From NCBI RefSeq assembly GCF_003597395.2, contig NC_133770.1, positions 11,469,046-11,533,045 on the forward strand: DNA of 64,000 nucleotides, given 5' to 3'. The notes beneath the pieces are model-generated. The model did no database searches. It saw nothing but the letters and a program-made list of their open reading frames with translations, and had not been told where the DNA came from. The stretch comes from Chelonoidis abingdonii (Eukaryota; Chordata; Testudines; Testudinidae). This document shows positions 55,616 through 64,000 of this stretch, piece after piece. Position 1 is the stretch's first letter. Each line of letters opens with the position of its first letter. A program made the translations under genes and the position numbers.

Positions 55616-57200
55616 TGATCAAGAACATCATATGTAGAAAATGATTCAAAACACAGTTCATGTACCCTATATACAGTTTACAGAATGATTACCAGCTAGG
55701 AAAAATCATCCACAACAAAAAAAATTGAGAGTTATGGTTGCTATACAGATAGCATGCCTGCCTCAGCCACAAAAGCAAGAAAATGCTCACAGCAAAGTCT
55801 GAGCTCTTCACCATCTTAGGATGCCTGCCTTTCAGTTCCTCTTCCCCCACAAATATCCCTGTCTCTACACAACTGCTATCCCCTCTTTTCTTCTGTATAG
55901 ATTGAAGACTTGACCCCATGTGAAACATATCACACAGCTTTGGGTCAACTGCATTTTCAGAAAAAAGGAGTCACAGCATCGTGATTTCTGTGTCGTCTGC
56001 TAATTGTACCAAGGGTGTGTGATCAGAATTTTCCTGAGTATAAATAGCATTATTTTTTCCTAGAAGTCTCATAACTGTAAAAAGACATTTATGCTATTTA
56101 CTATTATTGAAAAAAATATGACTGCTTTTGCTTATACACGGTATACTAAAATCAACATTTTAAATACAGAATCCATTGAAGATTAGTGGTTTAATTTGCA
56201 ACACATACTTCAAACAGAAAACAGAGTGGAATTACTACAATGTGTACATGAATTTATAACCTGTTGCAGCTAAAAGGTAATTTCAAGAGAACATATTCAA
56301 ACATTCTGTACCAACATCGATACCTCAAGAAGGTAATCACATATTCACATGTGACTGCAGACTGACATTAGCAACATAGGAATTCTGATTCCTTCTGCAA
56401 ATTAGACTTAACTGCTTATAAAAATAATAAATAATTGAAGTGAAATGCACATACAACCAAAATGAATGTTAACTTGCAAGTTTAAATTTGTGATCAGGTT
56501 ATTTATATAGCAATCTTAATTCTCTCTCAATGAGATTTTTGTTAATGAATTAAATAGCTAAAATATTATATTTGAGGAGAAGGTTGTGGGATTTAATTGG
56601 CTTCTGCATTTAAACTGGATTACATCTCTCCTCTGCAAAGCTAGTGAGATATTCTTACAGACCATTAATGTTTCCCACCAGTGCAATGGCAGCTAACATG
56701 TCAGGCAACCAGGCTACCGTTGTGCCATCGTCAAACATCTTTTCACAGATGTAGATATTTGTAGTGAAACCAAATTAATGGCAGCATTTTTTGTCAGTGT
56801 TGCCTAGGTAACATCAATACCGACTTTAAAGAATGCCCCACCTCTCAGTCTCCTGGAGGCTACTGAATGGATCTGATAGCACAGAGGTCTGATCTGACCT
56901 CCTGCATACACTGCACAAAAGCTATGTTTATGTTAGGCTGGAAATATGCTGTGACAAGATACATGCTGGAGCTTAAAGAGCACCTCTGTCAGCTAGTTAT
57001 AAGAAACCCAGGTTCCCTGCTTATCACATATGGTGTATGCTTTAAAAGTGCAGGAGTAGCAGCCACATGGGTGCCTCTCCAGGAGGAGGTCTCATGTCCC
57101 CCTCCAGCTGTCAGCCTGCTGGAAAGTCTTCAGGCAGCTTTGACTAAAGTGTTACGAGTTGCTTTGCATCCGTTTGTGTTTATAAAGCAGGCCAGAGGAA
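55616..57200. other. Unassigned sequence with a candidate regulatory motif
   Basis: No gene was recognised in 1.6 kb. AT-rich sequence from 56150 to 56860 carries no repeat signature and includes an X-box (see 56799). The + frame 56867-57214 (115 codons) has no domain. Confidence 0.45.
56799..56812. promoter_or_regulatory. Candidate RFX X-box
   Basis: gttgcctaggtaac is a perfect palindromic X-box: two half-sites GTTGCC and GGTAAC separated by TA. RFX-family factors bind such sites in promoters and enhancers of ciliary and other genes. The surrounding sequence is apparently unique. One motif in 64 kb can occur by chance, so function is unproven. Confidence 0.4.
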
Positions 57201-57209
57201 AGGACATTA

Positions 57210-57572
57210 ACTAGAGAGAATTCTTCCCTGGGTGCTGGCTGGTGAGTCTTGCCCACATGCTCAGGGTTTAACTGATTGCCATATTTGGGGTTGGGAAGGA
57301 ATTTGGGGATGGGAAGGAATTTTCCTCCAGGGAAGATTGGCAGAGACCCTGGAGGCTTTTTGCCTTCCTCTGCAGCATGGGGCACAGGTCACTTGCTGGA
57401 GGATTCTCTGCACCTTGAGGTCTTTAAACCACTATTTGAGGACTTTAGTAACTCAGACATAGGTTAGGGGTTTGTGACAGGAGTGGGTGGGAGCGATTCT
57501 GTGGCCTACATTGTGCAGGAGGTCAGACTAGATGATCATAATGGTCCCTTCTGACCTTAAAATCTGAGTCTA
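57210..57572 (+). mobile_element. CR1-type 3' end
   Basis: It contains gaaggaattttcctccaggg, cagcatggggcacaggtcac and ttgctggaggattctctgca. In frame these read LLEDSLHLEVFKPLFEDFSN, similar in layout to the CR1 C-terminus (SLEVFK-RLD). The tail is gtgcaggaggtcagactaga, tgatcataatggtcccttct and gaccttaaaatctgagtcta, identical in type to the segment at 39605-39720. It is 5'-truncated. Confidence 0.72.
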
Positions 57573-58189
57573 TAGTTTGGGGCTTTGTTTTACCTTCCCA
57601 TGGCTGAGGTATCTGCCCACTGGCTTACATATGCCATTAAAGTAAAGTTTACTAGTGTTCCCCATGAACAGCCAACCAGCAAAACAAGCACCAAATAAAT
57701 AAAATAATAAATCAAGTGAGTTTCTAGTGCAGAAGACACAGTTCAGGCACAAGTCATGCTCAGATTATAAAGGAAAATAATATCAGCCAAGTTGGAATAG
57801 AACACCACAAGTTTAGGAAACATTCAAAGTTTCATCGGACATCTTCAGGAAAGAGAATTTCTAGCTGCTTCCCTGCCTAATTAACTGCCTTCCAGTTACA
57901 TAGTGAGTTAACTTCTCCTAGGTGAAACTGAACTACCAGAGGTTGGATTAACTGAGGCGCCTGCAACCCTGACCTCTCATTTCCTAGGGAGTCTCCAATG
58001 CTTGAAATACACACAATATACAAGGGAGTTATTGATCATATTCACACTAATACTAAAAAGAGCAACATCAAAAAATCATGTATGTCTCCTGTTAACACTG
58101 ATCTTGTCCCAGTTTAAGCTTTTGCAGGTAAAGTTTTATTTTCAGACTTTCGATTGCTGGCAACAGGGTTGCACATTTGGGGGCACTAA
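57573..58189. other. Unassigned sequence
   Basis: Nothing was recognised here. Confidence 0.4.
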
Positions 58190-58745
58190 GTGGAGACGCT
58201 AATCGTCAGTCACTGGCTGCTAATGACCAGACTTCACAGTAAGTTACCCAAGCTTACTATTTCTTTGCTACTATTTCAGAATCATCTTCCAAAAGACACT
58301 GAACCATGTTTCTCAGAAAATAATAATCAAAGTGAATATATGGATATGAACTTGCTCCCTCAGGAGACAGCAAAAAGAAAAGCGAGTGTTCTTGAAATCC
58401 AGGACAAAAATGATGAAAGAGATGACCCACTTTTCCTACCACGTGTCCATGCAGAAGGCAGTGATCAAGAGGATAATGCTCCTGTTAGCATCAAACAAGA
58501 CCCAACTAAATGGCCTTCTCTGATAACAGGAGTTTTGCACACAATGGACATTTTTTTGATACATTCTGTTTTCAGAATTACAGTGACCAATTTACAGATG
58601 CTGAGCAGCAGCCCAAACGTCAGAAACAATATCTCCCACCGCTTCTTTTCAAATGAAAACTTTCAAATGGAGAGCATTATCAGAGGCATTGGTTGAGCTG
58701 TATTCTGTTTCACGTGCAAACGCTTTTCATTTCCTATTTTAGCAC
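58190..58745 (+). pseudogene. hAT-type transposase N-terminal remnant (TTF-type finger)
   Basis: The 168-codon frame contains QSEYMDMNLLPQETAKRKAS, DKNDERDDPLFLPRVHAEGS and QDPTKWPSLITGVLHTMDIF. The next frame gives a KLSNGEHYQRHWL word at about 58660-58700. DP--WP followed by LSNGE---R-WL is the hallmark of the TTF-type zinc finger in ZMYM-like hAT transposases. The cysteines of the finger are lost or out of frame. No catalytic domain follows in continuity, so the fragment is truncated. Confidence 0.55.
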
Positions 58746-59300
58746 CTTCATAATCCCAGGCTTTTCTGACTGAAAAAAAAACAAAAAACAAAAACAAAGA
58801 ACCACAGAAGAGAAGACTTGTTCTCACAAAAACAGTACAGAACATGGCAATGCCAGGGCTGCATAGCCAGCACGTTTACAAGGCAAGAAGTGCATTGACA
58901 GGAAGAAGGTACAGCTTCCTGGAATGTTAGCTGCTTACAGGAAAGAAGTTTTAAGGCATATTGCAGTGTTGAATGTGTGCTGGGACGGAGCCCTGGCACC
59001 TCTAGGTTGGCAGTTCATAACCCTGGCATCTGTGGGCTTGCCACATCAGTTATGAAAGAAACAAAAAAATCTCTATTTTTTGGTGTGTTTTTCTTAAAAT
59101 TCTCAACCAAAGTTGTAGCCATTCTGGAAGTTCTTTCATGCATGTAAGAGATTCAAGCAGCAGCAGCTCAAAATTCTGCCTCCACTCACACGTCACTCAG
59201 CTGCCAGAGGAACATTCTTGGAGGGCAGTGGTACTGCTTACATAATGCAGTAGCATCAACGCTCTACACAGCAACCAATAGTTTTTGCTGAGGTGAGAAA
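58746..59300. other. Unassigned sequence between two hAT relics
   Basis: It starts with an A-rich stretch (58770-58800). No gene or repeat terminus was identified. Confidence 0.4.
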
Positions 59301-59308
59301 CATAATTA

Positions 59309-61160
59309 GTGTTCGTGATAATGTCGCAAGGTCAGAAGAAGATATGGTTGTATTTTTCTAACTGCGGTGCAGGTGAGAATAAGTCAGTTAGTAAAAAAAG
59401 AAAACTGACACAAAAATGGACGATAAAACCCACAGAAAAGAACCAGAAGATTTACCAAGTACTTCTGTTTAACATGTCAGTGTCAGCTATACAGTAGAAA
59501 ATCAAATTCACAAAACTACAAGCGAAAGTTGCATACAAAGCGCTTTTGATTATTGTAATTCGGAGCACTATAAGAAAGACAAAACAGCTCAACATGTCAC
59601 AGCTCATAAAGATTTACTTCTTGCAGGATGGAAATGTGAACAAAAAATTCCCCCTCTCCCCCCCAAAAAACCAGTACCTTTGGTTAGCCATAAATGGATC
59701 AAATCTTGGATGTTGTGCGTATCAGCAAGTCAGTAAATTAGGTCCTGAAAAATCTGCAGGAATTAAGCTGTCAAAAAAAAGAATGGATACAAGCTAGTCT
59801 GGGTCCTGTTGTACTGATAAAATCAAGCAACAGAAAGCATCCCAGAAAAAGATAGGAGAATATGTATAATCCAAAGCACGTGTCGTAGCTTCTGGTATTT
59901 GACAGCAGACAAAGAAGGACACTTTAGTGCAAATAGCTGCAAATGCCCAGTCTGCTCAAATATTGACAGAGGCCAGAATCTTCTGTACTGCTTATAAAGA
60001 AGGAAAGTGCAACAGGCGCTTTGGACAAGAAATGGACTGCCAGCAGTTGCATGGGCTGGACACGGGACAGATTTTGCATGCCAATGTGATATGCTCTAAC
60101 ATTCAAAATCACATTTCCTCTCAAATGAAGAAAAAGTTGTTTGACAAAATTATAACACTTCCTCCAAAAGTGAATCTTTTACTTGATGAAGCCACAGGCT
60201 TAAACCTAAAAAGTGCTCTCGTGTATACGCGGATGCAGTTAGATGGTATGGAGGCTCCTGTTTTTTTGACCTTGCTGAGCTCAGTGATCTGTCTGCTGGG
60301 GCAGTAGTGAACAGTTTGTTGTCTATGCTCAGAAAGGTTAATGTAACTGAAGACTCTTGCCAAGTGCATAGTAGCAGTTGCTTCTGATGGAGTTTCAATG
60401 ATGTTTGGGCAAAATATGGGGTTGTGATCTGGTTGCAAGACATGTTTCTGAATATTATAACATAGCAGTGCTCTGCTTGTCAGCCAGAGCTTGCAGTCAG
60501 TGATGTTATGAAAGATGTGGGAGTTACAAATCACTTTAAAATCTTGCTAGATGAGCTACAGAAACTATACTACATCTGGAAAAAACTGATTACAGATAAA
60601 AGAGTGCGCAGAAGTTCTTGACATTTACCTTGCAAAATAGGCCGAGTGTTAGAAACTAGATGGGCTGCACCAAGCTTTAGAATGGTGGAAGCTGTTTGGA
60701 AAGCTTATCCAGTTCTGAATAAGCACTTTAATTCGGCAGCTAAAGACATTTCCCGTGACAGTGCAACATGCCAAAGTTATTGCAGATCTAAGCAAGCGGT
60801 TATCACCACATCAGTTCATCAGTAATCTTGGTATTATGCATGACGCAGTGCAGGAGTTGTCTGAGTTCTCTCAAATTGCAAAAACATGACTGCATAATCA
60901 TTGATTCTCACAGAGCTATCTGCCAACAAATATTAGTGTTCAAAGCAAGCAAGGAGATATTCTGTGCAGTGTCAGAATGCCACTGAAGACTATATGTTTC
61001 AGGGAGTGCACTTGTGTGAAGGAAAACTTTGCAACAAGAAAATTCACAGGAGATAGTTACAAAACTGGATATGAGAAATTGATTGACTAATTGGAAGTGT
61101 TGTATAATCAGTACTGGTCCAAAGAGCTACCTACGCTGTATGGAGAAAGCAAGACTATTA
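59309..61160 (+). pseudogene. KIAA1586-like hAT transposase relic
   Basis: Reading order on + across frameshifts: KKIWLYFSNCGAGENKSVSK and KRKLTQKWTIKPTEK (59330-59450); a cysteine motif region with LWLAINGSNLGCCAYQQVSK then LGPEKSAG (59670-59765); AQSAQILTEARIFCTAYKEG and GLDTGQILHANVICSNIQNH (59945-60115); LPPKVNLLLDEATGLNLKSA, the first acidic region of the hAT catalytic fold (60155-60215); VASDG (about 60378); IGRVLETRWAAPSFRMVEAV (60638-60700); and YNQYWSKELPTLYGESK (61104-61155). This resembles KIAA1586 and its hAT relatives. Stops and slips throughout mean it is not expressed as a protein. It stops where the DIRS-like element begins. Confidence 0.75.
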
Positions 61161-62450
61161 CCCCAGGAAATAGATCACCTGTTATGCCCAGGGGCCATAG
61201 AACTGGTCCCTGCTCACCTCAGAAGCAAAGTTTTTTATTCCAGATATTTCTTGATCCCCAGGAGAAAAGGAGGTTGGAGACTCATACTAGATTTAAGGGC
61301 ACTAAACAGATGTGTGAAGGTGCAAAAAGTTCAATATGTTCACACCAGCAGCCATTATTCCTTCTCTGAAGCATGGAGGTTGGTTCTCAGCCCTTGACCT
61401 ACAAGATGCTTAGATCCACAGTTCAATCTGACCATCCCACCAGAGATTCCTCTGATTTATCTTTTGGCAGGACCATTATCAAAACAGAGTGCTCCTACTC
61501 ACTCGTTTGCACACAGGGTATTCTCCTGTGGTGCATCTATCAACATTAGGGATCATCATATACCAATACCTGGATGACAGCCTTCTCAGGGCCCATTCCT
61601 TTGAAGACATCCAGGAAACTTGGCAGATGCACATATTAGTGCAACTGGGTCTACAGCTCAATACCAGAAATTGATCTTGACTTCAGTACAATGTCTGGAG
61701 TTTACTGGGGCCGAACTCAGTGCGGTGCAAGCAAAACCGTTCCTCTTGCGGCACAGATTCAACACCCTGACGAGTCTCATAGAGACAATCCAGGCCAGTC
61801 CACAAACATTGGCCAGGAATTGCTTCAGCTTCTTGGGCATATGGCGACATGCACACTTATGACCCCACACATGCGATTTCACATGAGATGTTTACAGATA
61901 TGGCTCAGATCTGTCTACTTTCTGAACAAGGATGGGCTAAACAAGCTACTGTTAATGCCCTCCAGGGTCAAACATTCCTTGGACTGGTGGAAAGAACCAT
62001 CCAACGTCAGTGCAAGCATCCCGTTCATGCAACCCCCACCAACACTTATTCTAATATCAGAATCCCATCTAATAGGCTGGGGAGCTCACATAAACAACTG
62101 CAAAGTCCAGGGAAAGTGGTTTCACATGGAATCTTTTGGAACTAAGGCATCAGAAATGCCTGTTCACACTTTCTCCCAGTCAGAGAGACATGAAAGTCAT
62201 GACAGATAGTATAGCATGCATGTTTTACATAAATCACCATGATCACCTTCCCTTTGCATGGAAGTACTGAATCTTTGGAAATGGTGCATCCACCACAATG
62301 TGCTCATTTCAGCCACTTACCTGCCAGGGGTACAAAATGTGACAGTAGGCAGTCCCATTTGGAATTTCTCATACGATCACAAATAAGAGATGAACCCAGC
62401 AATGGTTCATGGCATATTCGACCTATGCAGAACCCCGACATTAGACTTGT
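61160..62450 (+). pseudogene. DIRS-like retrotransposon: reverse transcriptase and RNase H region
   Basis: In the + frame 61083-61397 the RT begins LPQEIDHLLCPGAIELVPAH, then FYSRYFLIPRRKGGWRLILD and LRALNR. After a damaged stretch, the catalytic YxDD box appears as IIYQYLDDSLLRAHSF (61553-61600). The thumb-like part reads CLEFTGAELSAVQAKPFLLR (61620-61862), then after a frame slip QLLGHMATCTLMTPHMRFHM, RCLQIWLRSVYFLNKDGLNK and SLDWWKEPSNVSA (61691-62209). RNase H-like words follow: LIGWGAHINN, then CMFYINHH-like near 62220 and CAHFSHLPARGTK. This is the usual order in DIRS/Ngaro elements. Stops and slips break it repeatedly. Confidence 0.78.
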
Positions 62451-62929
62451 TTGCTACTTACTGGAGCAAGAAATGTCTCTGCTGCAGCTCCAAAGCCAGA
62501 GTGGGGAAACAGTCTGTAAGGGACACTCATCTTTCCATGGGGCAGGAAGCTGCTATGCGCCTTTTCCTTATTCTCGCTGATGTCAAAGGTCCTATTAAGG
62601 ATGTGGCAAGAGAGAGCGAAAGACATACTGATTGCTCCCTCATGTCCAAAGCAGGTTGGTACCCATACCTTGCACAGCTGGCAATATGTCCGCCAATTCC
62701 TTTTCGACCCATTCCTCATCTGCTTTCCCAAAATGAAGGATGGATCCTACACCCCAATCTCTAGATCCTCTGGCACCCGGCTTGGCTCCTTAATGGTTCC
62801 AATGCTTAGACAGTGAATGCTCTGAGGAGGTGAAAGAGCTTTTACTGCACAGTAGGAAATTGATGATTCATTGCACCCGTGTGTAGATGTGGAAACAATT
62901 CCAAATAAGTAGTTCTGACATCTTCTTCC
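62451..62929 (+). pseudogene. DIRS-like element linker region
   Basis: This is a degenerate continuation between RNase H and recombinase, with frames 62390-62764 and 62580-62816. I can see no catalytic motif. The words DLFATYWSKKCLCC (62430-62470) occupy the place where DIRS elements have their conserved DLFAT motif after RNase H. Confidence 0.55.
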
Positions 62930-63800
62930 TTCCCTTTGAGGCTAGACTATAGTCTAGACCACAAAAGGGTTGGTCTCTTAGTTTGCTTAAAGTACATCTG
63001 GTGGCCACAATGGCCTTCCATGATCAGATGGACAGATGCTCAGTGTTTGCCAATCCAACAACACTCAGATTTCTCAAGGGCATGGGAAACCTCTTCCCGC
63101 ACATTGGATCACCCACTACAACATGGGATCTCAGTCTGGTTCTGAAAACTCTAATTAGGCCACCCTTTGAATCTGTGGCCACTTGGTCCCTTCTACACCG
63201 TCCAAGACGACAGCATTTCTAGTGGCTATTATCTCAGCACGATGAATAGGGGAATAGCCATGTTAATGGCACTCCCAGCATTCACAGTCTTTTTTAAAGA
63301 CAGTCACCCTGAGGCCACACCAGAAATTCCTCCCCAAAGCAACCCTGTCCTTCCATACGAACCAACTCATTCACCTCCCCACCTTTTCCCCAAAACCACA
63401 TCATGACAACACGGATGCTGTATGTTAGGAGAGCCCTAGCATGGCAGTTGGTATTTTGACAGGACTAAGGACTTTAGGAAGTCTTCTAAACCCTTCCTTC
63501 CATTCACGGAAAAATTGAAAGGCTGCGCAATATCAGATCAAAGACTCTCCAAATGGGTCCCCAGTTATATTAACTTCTGTTATCATGTGAGTATCCTGCT
63601 GCCCCCATCAGAAATCTGCATACACTCCAGGAGATTCATGCTGGTCATGTTTGTTAAAGATGTCCCCATCTCAGAAATCTGCAGGCAGCAACCTGGGCCT
63701 CTGCCTATACTTTCGTGGAACACCACACAATTACTCAAGACTCAGCCTCTGATACCATCTTCAGTTACACAGTGTTATCATCAATAATAGACTCCATTCT
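62930..63800 (+). pseudogene. DIRS-like tyrosine recombinase region
   Basis: Word order across frames is FANPTTLRFLKGMGNLFP (62983-63222), TTWDLSLVLKTLIRPPFESV, then a reading close to FLVAIISAR (63213-63240), ALPAFTVFFKDSHPEATPE and then words in other frames resembling SFHTNQ-IHLPTFFP (63340-63395). This parallels the YR domain of DIRS-like elements, which integrate through a circular intermediate rather than an integrase. The catalytic R-H-R-Y tetrad cannot be confirmed because the frame is broken. Confidence 0.65.
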
Positions 63801-63809
63801 GAAGCCCCA

Positions 63810-64000
63810 GCCCTCCATGGGGGATACTCCTGTGAAGTCGCCTACCATAGGGACCCTACTGGAAGAAGAAGAAGTTATTCACCTTACACAGTAACAGTGG
63901 TTCTTTAAAATGTCTGTCCCTATGGGTGCTCCACAGCTCACCCTCTTCCTCTCTACTTTGGAGTTCTCGACAAGGGGCTCTAAGGTAGAGAAGGAATTGA
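63810..64000 (+). mobile_element. DIRS-like 3' terminal repeat (partial)
   Basis: The terminal sequence gaagaagaagttattcacct, tacacagtaacagtggttct, ttaaaatgtctgtccctatg and ggtgctccacagctcaccct resembles the terminal repeat of a turtle DIRS-like family as I remember it. The window ends within it, so the outer boundary and the other side of the host hAT relic cannot be seen. Confidence 0.6.

Overview
This window looks like non-coding, repeat-saturated DNA from a reptile, most likely a turtle. The evidence is the repeat repertoire: CR1 LINEs of several ages in both orientations, a tRNA-derived SINE with a CR1-like tail, Penelope-like element ends, a DIRS-like tyrosine-recombinase retrotransposon, solo LTRs, many hAT-type MITEs with 8-bp target duplications, and old MIR SINEs. 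I found no open reading frame that I can defend as a host protein-coding gene. The longest frames are pieces of transposon proteins or chance frames. The turtle assignment rests on remembered repeat families and was not tested by a search.

Layout. 1-1421: nothing recognised. 1427-3043: a solo LTR split by a second solo LTR (2063-2997), each with a perfect 5-bp target duplication. 3-10 kb: mostly unique sequence with short MITEs, a tRNA-like SINE, a MIR and a possible U2 snRNA fragment. 10.2-10.8 kb: LTR-like segment with TATA and AATAAA. 12-28 kb: MIR, CR1 tails and a dense series of MITEs, several nested inside one another, plus two short Penelope-like copies. 28.2-31.5 kb: a long antisense CR1 ORF2 relic, a partial LTR and a sense CR1 interrupted by another CR1.

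33.8-47.8 kb: the most unusual part. A block of about 5.75 kb (33845-39604) recurs in direct orientation at 42007-47758. The two copies align end to end but differ largely by scattered one- or two-base insertions and deletions, a pattern typical of unpolished long-read sequence. The copies should be read as a possible assembly artefact, or as a true duplication with poor consensus. Inside the block are a 0.9-kb inverted Penelope-like element, a hAT MITE, a 32-bp-arm hairpin and a fragment resembling a DIRS recombinase.

47.7-64 kb: a CR1 3' half, an unexplained coding-like stretch ending in a helicase-like motif, a solo LTR with 5-bp duplications (50262-51141), a CR1 tail between 38-bp direct repeats, a broken BED-finger hAT transposase (52.1-55.6 kb) interrupted by LTR, CTG-rich and SINE sequence, a CR1 tail, a TTF-finger hAT remnant, a KIAA1586-like hAT transposase relic (59.3-61.16 kb), and a degenerate DIRS-like element that starts inside that relic and runs to the window end.

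All transposon genes are broken by stops and frameshifts. The window records layered transposition rather than a working gene system.
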